DNA of 5,129 bases from Oscillospiraceae bacterium (GTDB lineage: Bacteria; Bacillota_A; Clostridia; Oscillospirales; Oscillospiraceae), in NCBI GenBank assembly GCA_031265965.1, contig JAISBX010000028.1:1-5129 (forward strand), in the 5' to 3' direction. Of this stretch, positions 1 to 5,129 are shown piece by piece. The stretch's first letter is position 1. Each line of letters begins with the position of its first letter. Below the pieces are notes generated by a model. It had not been told where the DNA came from and did not search any database. It was given only the letters and a program-made list of their open reading frames with translations. The position numbers and the translations under genes were made by a program.

Positions 1-1032
1 GAGCACCGCAAAATCATCCTCACATCTCAGGAGATACCGGAGGGCGGCGACAGGGAGATATTGGAGGACATGATAAAGCGCGGTATGCTCTACAATGTCT
101 GCTCGCTGCGGCAGCTCGAGCTCGTCGGCGGCTTCGCCGCGCAAAACGGCGCCGGTCTGTCGATACGCGTGCATCCGGGCGTGGGCTCCGGGGAGTCCGC
201 CAGCCGCAATACCGGAGATCACTACTCCTGCTTCGGAGTACACCTGAACGACATCGAACGGGCTCTCGCTTGCGCGCGCGAAATGCGCGTCACCTTCATT
301 CAAGTACACGTACACATAGGCTCCGGCGGCGACCCCGAGCTCTGGCGGCAAAATATCGACCGCGAGCTCGGAATAGTCGAGAGATATTTCCCCGACGCCG
401 TCTCCGTGGGCTTCGGCGGCGGGCTGAAAGAGGCGCGTATGCCGGACGAGCAAGCCGCCGACGTCCCGGAGCTGGGCGAATACGCCGCCATGAGGATCGA
501 GGAGTTTTACGGGCGCACCGGGCGCAAGCTGAGGATGGAGCTCGAGCCCGGCACCTTCATCGTCGCCAACGCGGGGTACGCCCTGACGCGCGTCATGGAC
601 AAAAAGCGCACGGGCGGGGACGGGTTCAACTTCATCGTCGTAAACGGCGGCATGGAGCTCAACGCGCGCCCGCTGATCTACGGCTCGCGGCACCCGTTCT
701 ACGTCGTGTCGCGCGGCGGCGCGCTGCTGTCTTCGGAATTCGGGCTCTCCGGCGGGACGTACTGCGCCGTCGTCGCGGGGCGGTGCTGTGAGAGCGGCGA
801 CACGCAAAACGTCGGCGCCGACGGGTACAGCGAGCCGCGCACGATGGCCGAGCCCGAGGTGGGCGATTTTGTGGTGATCGGCGGGGTCGGCGCGTACTGC
901 TCCGCCATGGCGCCGTTCAACTATAATTCGTATTCGCAGGCGCCCGAGGTGCTGCTGCGCGCGGACGGCGGGCTCAAGCTGATCAGAAAACGCCAGAGCC
1001 TCGAGCAGATCATTGAAAATGAAACAGAGTAA
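1..1032 (+). CDS. lysA: Diaminopimelate decarboxylase-family protein, 5' end cut by the window
   Basis: This is a fold-III PLP-dependent decarboxylase. The family's LysA members convert meso-diaminopimelate to L-lysine and CO2 in the cytoplasm, the last step of lysine synthesis. The frame is open from base 1, so the gene begins upstream; a TTG at 61 is only an internal codon. Visible are 343 residues, counted from base 1. The N-terminal part with the PLP-binding lysine is missing. Recognisable motifs are ILTSQEIP (6-13), a TG...FGV stretch near 56-66, HVHIGSG (103-109, PLP-stacking His), the GFGGG loop (137-141), EPG (182-184, Glu that contacts the pyridine nitrogen), CCESGD (262-267, Cys and Asp donated across the dimer) and GAYCSAM (297-303), followed by FNYNSY and a typical LysA tail ending in LIRKRQSLEQI. 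The EPG motif continues with Thr where many LysA proteins have Arg. A relative acting on another diamino acid, such as carboxynorspermidine decarboxylase or a siderophore-pathway enzyme, is possible, but the CESGD and tail motifs favour LysA. An MFS gene overlaps the 3' end. Confidence 0.85.
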   Translation, partial: EHRKIILTSQEIPEGGDREILEDMIKRGMLYNVCSLRQLELVGGFAAQNGAGLSIRVHPGVGSGESASRNTGDHYSCFGVHLNDIERALACAREMRVTFIQVHVHIGSGGDPELWRQNIDRELGIVERYFPDAVSVGFGGGLKEARMPDEQAADVPELGEYAAMRIEEFYGRTGRKLRMELEPGTFIVANAGYALTRVMDKKRTGGDGFNFIVVNGGMELNARPLIYGSRHPFYVVSRGGALLSSEFGLSGGTYCAVVAGRCCESGDTQNVGADGYSEPRTMAEPEVGDFVVIGGVGAYCSAMAPFNYNSYSQAPEVLLRADGGLKLIRKRQSLEQIIENETE

Positions 1033-2275
1033 GCTCGGCGCCGGCCGGACCGTGGCTTCCGGCGACGGCGTGAAAAGCGGGAAAATCACGATATGGAACC
1101 GCAATTTCATATGCGTGGTCATAATCAACACTCTGCTCTGCCTCGGGCACGCCTCTGTCAATCCCATAGTGGCGTCGTACGCGAAATTTCTCAACGCGAG
1201 CGAGCCGATGATGGGGCTGCTGACGGGCATGTTTTACGGCGTGGCGCTCGCGATACGCCCCGTGGCCGGCCCCGTGACGACAAAATCCGATAAGCGCACG
1301 CTGCTCATCGCGGTCTTTCTGATCGGCGGCGTCGCCAACATGGGCTACGCGCTGTTCCAGAGCATACCCATGTTCGTCTTTTTCCGGTTCCTCACGGGCA
1401 TACAGTACGGCTTTGTGGGCTCCCTAATAATGACGCTCGCGGGCGACAGCCTGCCGCCTGAAAAAATGGCGTCGGGGATGGGCGTTTACGGCGTGGGCGC
1501 GGCGGTGGGTACGGCGCTGGCGCCGTCCGCCGGGCTGTACCTGCTCGAGCTGGGCAGGCGTCTCGCGGGCGACGGCGCCGGCTTCCGGATGGCGTTTATG
1601 TTCGCGTCCGCGATGATGTTCATATCGGTGATACCGAGCGTAGTGCTCCTGCCCGACAAAAAATCCAAGCGCGACGCCGCCGACGCGGGCGCGTGGTACA
1701 CGAACATCCTGTCGGTCAACGCTCTGCCGGGCGCCGCGGTCATGTTTTTTATCATCATGGCTTACTCGCTATATAACGTATATATATATGAATTTGCCGT
1801 CGAACGCGGTATAGCAGAGATCGGTCTGTTCTTCCCCGTAACAGCCGGCACGCTGGTGTTCTCGCGTCCGTTCAGCGGGCGTCTGGCCGACAGGTACGGC
1901 GCGCAAAAAACGATGTATCCGGGAATGGCGATCCTCGCGCTGTCTTTCGTCGTCATAGCGACGAGCCGGTCGCTGTCCACGGTGCTTATCGGCGGGGTGA
2001 TGGCCGCTCTGGGCTACGGCTCCACTCAGCCCGCGCTTCAGGCGATGTGTCTGCAATCCGTCACGCACATCAAGCGCGGCGTCGCGAGCAACACAGTGTA
2101 TATCGGCATGGATCTCGGCCTCTTTTTGGGTCCGCTGTACGGCAGTCTCGTATATGAGAGCTTCAACTTCTCCGTCATGTTCATGACCGGCGTCATACCC
2201 ATAGCGATAGCGATAATCACGTTCGCGCTCATAATGCCCGGATATAAGCGTCGGCGCGAGCAGTTGCGGGACTAG
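1019..2275 (+). CDS. MFS transporter, 12 predicted membrane helices
   Basis: This is a major facilitator superfamily permease of 418 residues, the usual size, and probably sits in the cytoplasmic membrane as a proton-coupled transporter. I chose the ATG at 1019; an in-frame TTG at 1013 would add two residues. It overlaps the end of the lysA-like gene by 14 bp and has no good Shine-Dalgarno sequence, which suggests translational coupling. Hydrophobic helices run from about residue 29 to 405, with a basic central loop near 213-220 (KKSKRD) dividing the two six-helix halves. Motif A in the loop between helices 8 and 9 is well kept (G287-R-L-A-D291-R-Y-G294). The copy between helices 2 and 3 (84-93) is degenerate and lacks the Asp. 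R123 in RFLTGIQYG matches motif B, and a glycine-rich helix 5 (158-172) resembles the antiporter motif C, which favours efflux. The substrate cannot be read from sequence; the decarboxylase neighbour hints at an amino acid, diamine or a derivative. The C-terminus is basic (YKRRREQLRD). Confidence 0.88.
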   Translation: MKQSKLGAGRTVASGDGVKSGKITIWNRNFICVVIINTLLCLGHASVNPIVASYAKFLNASEPMMGLLTGMFYGVALAIRPVAGPVTTKSDKRTLLIAVFLIGGVANMGYALFQSIPMFVFFRFLTGIQYGFVGSLIMTLAGDSLPPEKMASGMGVYGVGAAVGTALAPSAGLYLLELGRRLAGDGAGFRMAFMFASAMMFISVIPSVVLLPDKKSKRDAADAGAWYTNILSVNALPGAAVMFFIIMAYSLYNVYIYEFAVERGIAEIGLFFPVTAGTLVFSRPFSGRLADRYGAQKTMYPGMAILALSFVVIATSRSLSTVLIGGVMAALGYGSTQPALQAMCLQSVTHIKRGVASNTVYIGMDLGLFLGPLYGSLVYESFNFSVMFMTGVIPIAIAIITFALIMPGYKRRREQLRD

Positions 2276-2289
2276 TCTCCGCAAACCGC

Positions 2290-2318
2290 TTGCATTTTTC
2301 CTGAGAGTGAAGTATAAT
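2290..2318 (+). promoter_or_regulatory. Sigma-A/sigma-70-type promoter for yajC-proC
   Basis: A perfect -10 box TATAAT lies at 2313-2318, preceded by a 17-bp spacer and a partial -35 box TTGCAT at 2290-2295 (only the TTG matches consensus). Transcription would start near 2325, leaving a leader of about 30 nt before yajC. The site lies in the 83-bp gap after the MFS stop codon, so yajC-proC is probably a separate transcription unit. The exact -10 and ideal spacing make it credible despite the weak -35. Confidence 0.6.
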
Positions 2319-2342
2319 CCGTCTTGCGACTCAATTTACAGG

Positions 2343-2351
2343 AGAGGGGGG
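2343..2351 (+). promoter_or_regulatory. Ribosome binding site of yajC
   Basis: GAGGGGGG, within the purine-rich stretch AGGAGAGGGGGG (2340-2351), ends 7 nt before the ATG at 2359 and supports that start. A second ATG at 2354, in another frame, is nearer the AGGAG portion but encodes only six codons before TAA. Confidence 0.6.
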
Positions 2352-2358
2352 TAATGGA

Positions 2359-2643
2359 ATGCCGGAAAATATAAGTTCTATTATATTGATCGTGGCGATG
2401 ATAGCTATTTTCTATTTTCTGATGATCAGGCCGGAGCAGAAAAAGAAGAAAAAGCTGGCGGAGATGCGCTCCGGGCTGACGTCGGGAGACACTGTCACGA
2501 CGATAGGCGGAGTGATCGGAAAAATCGTCTCGATGAATGACGAGACCGTCACATTTGAGACGGGTGAGGACAGGGTCCGCGTTCAGGTGGCAAAGTGGGC
2601 GATATCTACCGTGGGTAAGGCTACGGAGGAACCGCCGAAATAA
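2359..2643 (+). CDS. yajC: Preprotein translocase subunit YajC
   Basis: This is a small membrane protein of 94 residues that associates with SecDF and the SecYEG channel and assists protein export and membrane insertion. The layout is typical of the family: a single N-terminal membrane helix (about residues 5-23), then the hallmark Arg-Pro (24-25) followed by a charged lysine run (28-32), then a small cytoplasmic beta domain with GDTVTTIGG (43-51), G54-K55, and an alternating basic/hydrophobic strand (DRVRVQVAKWAI, 71-82). The C-terminus is short and polar. The length is normal. The ATG at 2359 has a strong purine-rich ribosome binding site, and a promoter lies about 40 bp upstream. yajC is often found beside tgt or secDF; here the downstream neighbour is proC, 38 bp away, so the operon context is not the common one. 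Confidence 0.93.
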   Translation: MPENISSIILIVAMIAIFYFLMIRPEQKKKKKLAEMRSGLTSGDTVTTIGGVIGKIVSMNDETVTFETGEDRVRVQVAKWAISTVGKATEEPPK

Positions 2644-2645
2644 CG

Positions 2646-2660
2646 GGCGCGGCGCGGCGC
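2646..2660 (+). repeat. Triplicate GGCGC tandem microrepeat between yajC and proC
   Basis: Three perfect copies of GGCGC lie head to tail just after the yajC stop codon and just before the AAGGA ribosome binding site of proC (2664-2668). This is a short, extremely GC-rich element in the 38-bp intercistronic gap. It has no clear partner to pair with nearby and no T-run after it, so I do not call it a terminator. It may have no function. Confidence 0.6.
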
Positions 2661-2681
2661 TATAAGGAATAAGCTGCAATT

Positions 2682-3479
2682 ATGGAAAAAATTGGCTTTA
2701 TCGGAGTGGGAAATATGGGCTCCGCGCTGATGCGCGGAATGTTGGCGGGCGGAGCGTTGACTCCGGGTGGTGTGCTGGCGTACGACGCGGACGCGCAAAA
2801 GCTCGCCCGGACGGCGGACGAGCTGGGCATTGCCGCTGTGGACGGCGCGCGGTCTCTGGCGCGGCTCGCCGACACCATAGTTCTCGCGGTGAAGCCGGAC
2901 GCCGCACCCGCGGTCCTGGAGGAGCTGCGGGACGTACTGGCGCCGTCGAAGACCGTACTGTCTATCGTGCTCGGGCTCGATATCCGGACGATGGGCGCGC
3001 TGACCGGCGGACGGTGCCGCCTGATACGCTGTATGCCGAACACGCCGGCGCTGGTCGGCGAGGGCATGATATGTCTCGCGTTCGGCGACGGCTTCGAGCG
3101 GGAGGAGACGGAGCGCACGGCCGGGCTGCTGGCGCCGTGCGGGCGCGTCGAGATAATGGACGAGCGCTATCTGGAGCGCGTGACGGCGCTCACGGGCAGC
3201 TCACCCGCCTATGTGTTCATTATGCTCGAGGCTATGGCGGACGCCGCGGTGCGAAACGGGCTGCCGCGCGCGCTGTCGTACAGGCTCGCGGCGCAAGCCG
3301 TGTTAGGCTCGGCTAAGATGGCCCTCGAGACGGACGGGCACCCGGCGGAGCTCAAGGATAACGTGTGCTCGCCGGCGGGCAGCACAATAGAGGCGGTGCG
3401 CGTACTCGAGCGCCGCGGCTTCAGATCCGCTCTGATCGAGGCGATGATCGCGTGCGACGCGCGGGCTGCCGGGAAATAG
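2682..3479 (+). CDS. proC: Pyrroline-5-carboxylate reductase
   Basis: This enzyme reduces 1-pyrroline-5-carboxylate to L-proline with NAD(P)H, the last step of proline synthesis, in the cytoplasm. At 265 residues it has the usual bacterial length. An N-terminal Rossmann domain opens with the dinucleotide loop GVGNMG (8-13). VKP (70-72) and the MPNTPALVGEG loop (118-128) are family hallmarks around the active site. The C-terminal helical dimerisation domain contains ALTGSSPAYVF (169-179) and the P5CR signature region LKDNVCSPAGSTIEAV (224-239), followed by the L-E-x-x-G-F-R-x-A-x-I-E-A pattern. The ATG at 2682 is preceded by AAGGA at 2664-2668, a rather long spacing of 13 nt. The gene lies 38 bp after yajC on the same strand with no visible terminator between them, so co-transcription is likely. 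No other proline genes (proA, proB) are in the window. All key motifs are intact, so the gene should be functional. Confidence 0.95.
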   Translation: MEKIGFIGVGNMGSALMRGMLAGGALTPGGVLAYDADAQKLARTADELGIAAVDGARSLARLADTIVLAVKPDAAPAVLEELRDVLAPSKTVLSIVLGLDIRTMGALTGGRCRLIRCMPNTPALVGEGMICLAFGDGFEREETERTAGLLAPCGRVEIMDERYLERVTALTGSSPAYVFIMLEAMADAAVRNGLPRALSYRLAAQAVLGSAKMALETDGHPAELKDNVCSPAGSTIEAVRVLERRGFRSALIEAMIACDARAAGK

Positions 3480-3490
3480 CGGAAAATAGC
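3471..3490 (+). repeat. Tandem 10-bp direct repeat spanning the proC stop codon
   Basis: GGGAAATAGC at 3471-3480 is followed directly by GGAAAATAGC at 3481-3490, with 9 of 10 bases identical. The first copy contains the proC TAG stop (3477-3479). It looks like a small local duplication at the gene end. The first copy alone provides the stop; in the proC frame the second copy has no stop of its own. Confidence 0.6.
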
Positions 3491-3518
3491 GGAGCCCTTG
3501 CGCCGCTTCACCGGACGT

Positions 3519-4922
3519 TCAAAACGACCCGAAATGTATCTGGTTGTCGCTGCTGTAGACGTTGCAGTGCTGGTGGCGGTCCGAAACCACGAGACGCAAC
3601 GAGCCTATGGCTATGCGCACGTTTTCGTAGAGCGTTCCGCCGCAGCGGATATGTCCGGTAGTTGACATATTGACCTCGTCCATGATGCGCTTGTATTCGT
3701 CGCGGTACGCCTCGGCCGTCGATTCCAGCTCGTTGTGCGTGCGCAGCGCCGATTCGTATGTCGCCAGCTTGTCGCCGGTGAGCCGGCCGGCGGCTTCGTG
3801 CTCGCGCAGCAGTGATATAAGGCGGCCGAGCTTTGTCAATTCGGCTTTCACCTTGAGCAGCTCCTGCTGGACCTCCTCGCCCCGCTGTATAAATATCGCG
3901 GGCACGCCCACCTCTAAATCCGTGACGGCGCCGCTGCCGGAGCCGATGTTATACGCCAGAACGTCCGAGCCGACGACGTAGTGCCCGCCCATTATGACGC
4001 CGGGCGACGAGGTGACGTCCATCTTGTGCGCGCAGATTATGTCGCAGCTTATGAGAGACGACGCCTTGACGTTGCCGTACACGACCGCCTTGCAGCCCTC
4101 CAGAAATTTAACGGTGAGCGAGCCGTTGCAGCGCACCTCGCTGCGTCCGGAACCGCGCATACCGCCTCTTATGATGATGTTTCCTCCGGCGGTCAAGTTA
4201 GCGCTCTCTACCACGCCGTCTATCTCAATATTCCCGCCCGCTTTCACAGAGAAGCCGGTGAGGACGTTCTCGTTTATATGTACGTTACCGACGAAATCGA
4301 TATTTCCCGTGGCGTTGCCGACGTCGCCCTTGATGCGCAGCGTCTCGCTGACGCTGACCTTTCCTGAGGCGACGGACGGTTCTCCTGCGATCCTTGACAG
4401 CAGATGCGTGTTGTCCTCGTCCATATACACATTTTTGCCGACCGGAGAGGGCACGGCGCGCCCCTGCTTTGCCGGAAGCTCCGCGCCCAACACGGATTTG
4501 CCCGCCGTTCCGGATGTGGGCGGCGTTATCGTGGCGAGCACCGAGCCGACGTCCGTATTGCTGAAAAGCCCGAGGTCGCGGTAATCCACTGTGCCGTCGT
4601 CGCGTTCCCTCGGTACGCCGGCCGCGTCGCCTGTGTCAAAATGAAACACTATAGACCCATCGATGCCGTTTTCGGGCGGAATGCCGTGCGCTATGGTAAA
4701 CGAGGTGTCGTATACAGGAAAAGTGTACAGCTTCTCAAGCTGGCGTTCATCGATCCCGAAGGATACGTTAGCCTGCTTCAGCGCCGCGCGGAGCGTTTCC
4801 TCCGTGGGAGGGCCGCCGTCATTTTGCGGCGGCAGAATTTCAATGTCGGCCGCGAGCTTATCCCTCTGTACGGTCACCTTGACTCTCGCGTCAACAGGCT
4901 CTCTTTTAGCTTCACTGCTCAT
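3519..4922 (-). CDS. FapA-family (DUF342) protein
   Basis: This 467-residue protein belongs to the FapA/DUF342 family. Members in Vibrio take part in polar flagellar assembly; many non-flagellar Bacillota carry homologues of unknown role. The N-terminal domain includes the conserved block IAHGIPPENGIDGSI (77-91), then DYRDLGLFSNTDVG (113-126) and a T-P-x-x-G-x-x-G-x-x-V-x-G-x-x-L pattern (133-149). The central part (about 185-320) has repeated short beta strands with recurring GN, GG and GD turns, consistent with the right-handed beta-solenoid expected for the family. Residues about 347-415 are charged and helical, a likely coiled coil. A final beta segment (423-467) contains GGTLYENVRIAIG. 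There is no signal peptide or membrane helix, so a cytoplasmic location is inferred. The ATG at 4922 has AAGGGG at 4934-4939, 11 nt upstream. It is convergent with proC and divergent from the gene starting at 5110. No flagellar gene is nearby, so I leave the symbol blank. Confidence 0.9.
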   Translation of the reverse strand: MSSEAKREPVDARVKVTVQRDKLAADIEILPPQNDGGPPTEETLRAALKQANVSFGIDERQLEKLYTFPVYDTSFTIAHGIPPENGIDGSIVFHFDTGDAAGVPRERDDGTVDYRDLGLFSNTDVGSVLATITPPTSGTAGKSVLGAELPAKQGRAVPSPVGKNVYMDEDNTHLLSRIAGEPSVASGKVSVSETLRIKGDVGNATGNIDFVGNVHINENVLTGFSVKAGGNIEIDGVVESANLTAGGNIIIRGGMRGSGRSEVRCNGSLTVKFLEGCKAVVYGNVKASSLISCDIICAHKMDVTSSPGVIMGGHYVVGSDVLAYNIGSGSGAVTDLEVGVPAIFIQRGEEVQQELLKVKAELTKLGRLISLLREHEAAGRLTGDKLATYESALRTHNELESTAEAYRDEYKRIMDEVNMSTTGHIRCGGTLYENVRIAIGSLRLVVSDRHQHCNVYSSDNQIHFGSF

Positions 4923-4943
4923 ATTGAAACCATCCCCTTAATC

Positions 4944-4973
4944 AATACTGTATATTTTAATAGTATATTACAG
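4944..4973. repeat. AT-rich imperfect repeats upstream of the FapA-family gene
   Basis: AATACTGTATATT (4944-4956) is followed by AATAGTATATT (4959-4969), the same sequence with two bases dropped. The block also carries a short inverted pair, CTGTA at 4948-4952 and TACAG at 4969-4973. On the minus strand the region offers -10-like hexamers (TATACT, TAAAAT) at plausible distances from the FapA-family start, but no good -35 box. It is probably the promoter region of that gene, possibly with a regulator site. Confidence 0.35.
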
Positions 4974-5028
4974 CGCATGGCTTTATGTTATTTTTTATCG
5001 TATCACAGGATCATTCAGTTTACAAGCT

Positions 5029-5053
5029 ACTATTGACACGGTTAGTCAAGAGT
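5029..5053. promoter_or_regulatory. Inverted repeat over the -35 box, candidate operator
   Basis: Arms of 9 nt at 5029-5037 (ACTATTGAC) and 5045-5053 (GTCAAGAGT) are complementary at 8 of 9 positions, with a 7-nt centre. The perfect core is TTGAC and GTCAA. The dyad covers the whole -35 box and most of the spacer of the promoter at 5033-5061, where a dimeric repressor would block RNA polymerase. The -35 consensus itself supplies part of the left arm, so chance is possible. Confidence 0.4.
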
Positions 5054-5061
5054 GTTATTAT
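5033..5061 (+). promoter_or_regulatory. Strong extended -10 sigma-A/sigma-70-type promoter
   Basis: A perfect -35 box TTGACA (5033-5038) is followed by a 17-bp spacer and a -10 box TATTAT (5056-5061, 5 of 6 to consensus). TG at 5053-5054 gives the extended -10 element. Transcription should start near 5068-5069, leaving a leader of about 40 nt before the ATG at 5110. This is the strongest promoter in the window and suggests a highly expressed gene downstream. Confidence 0.8.
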
Positions 5062-5109
5062 GTCAGCCACTTATTATTATCAGAAAATACAGAAACGGGG
5101 ATAGTTGCG

Positions 5110-5129
5110 ATGAAAGATTTCACGGTGAT
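5110..5129 (+). CDS. Start of an unidentified protein gene, cut by the window end
   Basis: Only ATG and five further complete codons (M-K-D-F-T-V) are present. The start is supported by GGGG at 5097-5100, 9 nt upstream, and by a strong promoter with its -10 box at 5056-5061. The FapA-family gene on the opposite strand uses a similar GGGGAT-type site. The opening M-K-x-[FY]-T resembles the N-terminus of some elongation factor G-like GTPases of Clostridia, and strong expression would fit, but six residues cannot establish this. It is divergent from the FapA-family gene. Confidence 0.55.

Noticed and set aside
61..63. TTG at 61 as the true start of the lysA-like gene
   Set aside because: The frame is open from base 1 and the residues before it (ILTSQEIP) belong to the conserved LysA fold, so the gene is simply cut by the window edge.
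270..791. 173-residue plus-strand open frame inside the lysA-like gene
   Set aside because: It is an Arg-rich frame-shifted shadow. The overlapping frame carries the decarboxylase motifs.
1765..1795. AT-rich stretch in the MFS gene (TATATAACGTATATATATATG) as a promoter or transferred segment
   Set aside because: It is explained by coding: the codons spell Tyr, Ile, Asn and Val residues of a membrane helix end (YSLYNVYIYEF). The reading frame is uninterrupted.
1769..2284. 171-residue minus-strand open frame antisense to the MFS gene
   Set aside because: The plus strand encodes a convincing membrane transporter over the same bases. The antisense product is rich in Arg, His and Asp with no motif.
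2281..2299. Possible intrinsic terminator after the MFS gene (GCAA...TTGC followed by ATTTTT)
   Set aside because: The stem is only 4 bp with two A-T pairs, too weak for a terminator. It also coincides with the -35 region of the yajC promoter.
3994..4584. 196-residue plus-strand open frame inside the FapA-family gene
   Set aside because: It lies wholly antisense to a gene with clear family motifs. It has low-complexity composition (Ser, Thr, Pro), no recognisable domain and no good ribosome binding site. It is a shadow of GC-rich codon use.
4948..4973. LexA-like SOS box (CTGT...ACAG)
   Set aside because: The gap between the half sites is 18 nt instead of the 8 of the E. coli box, and it does not match the GAAC-N4-GTTC form of Bacillota.
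4404..5036. 210-residue plus-strand open frame running from the FapA-family gene into the intergenic region
   Set aside because: It is antisense to the FapA-family gene, Arg-rich with no domain, and its tail reads through AT-rich promoter sequence. This is not a plausible protein.

Overview
The window is bacterial chromosome. It is GC-rich inside genes and sharply AT-rich in its one long intergenic gap. It holds four complete protein genes and two genes cut by the window edges. The gene set is a FapA/DUF342 protein without flagellar genes, a YajC with a lysine run, proC and a lysA-like decarboxylase. Together with purine-rich Shine-Dalgarno sites and classic sigma-A-type promoters, this suggests a GC-rich member of the Bacillota (Clostridia-like). 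That is an inference; Synergistota or another anaerobic lineage is not excluded, and no rRNA or other taxonomic marker is present.

Layout. (1) Positions 1-2275, plus strand: the 3' part of a PLP-dependent diaminopimelate-decarboxylase-family gene, overlapped by 14 bp by a 12-helix MFS transporter; the two look translationally coupled. (2) Positions 2290-3479, plus strand: a new promoter (perfect TATAAT), then yajC (SecDF-YajC accessory subunit) and proC (pyrroline-5-carboxylate reductase) 38 bp downstream, probably one transcript. (3) Positions 3519-4922, minus strand: a FapA-family (DUF342) protein, convergent with proC across a 39-bp gap with no convincing terminator. (4) Positions 4923-5109: an AT-rich divergent intergenic region carrying a near-ideal extended -10 promoter with an inverted repeat over its -35 box, driving a gene of which only the first six complete codons are visible.

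The genes do not form one pathway. LysA makes lysine, ProC makes proline, YajC assists protein export, and FapA is a structural or regulatory protein of unclear role outside flagellated bacteria. Apart from the lysA-like/MFS pair and the yajC-proC pair, the arrangement looks like ordinary chromosomal housekeeping. I found no mobile element, CRISPR array, tRNA, rRNA, toxin-antitoxin pair or defence system. The most noteworthy signals are the promoter-operator architecture at 5029-5061, the tight coupling of a decarboxylase to an exporter-like MFS protein, and the EPGT variant of the decarboxylase's PLP-site motif.
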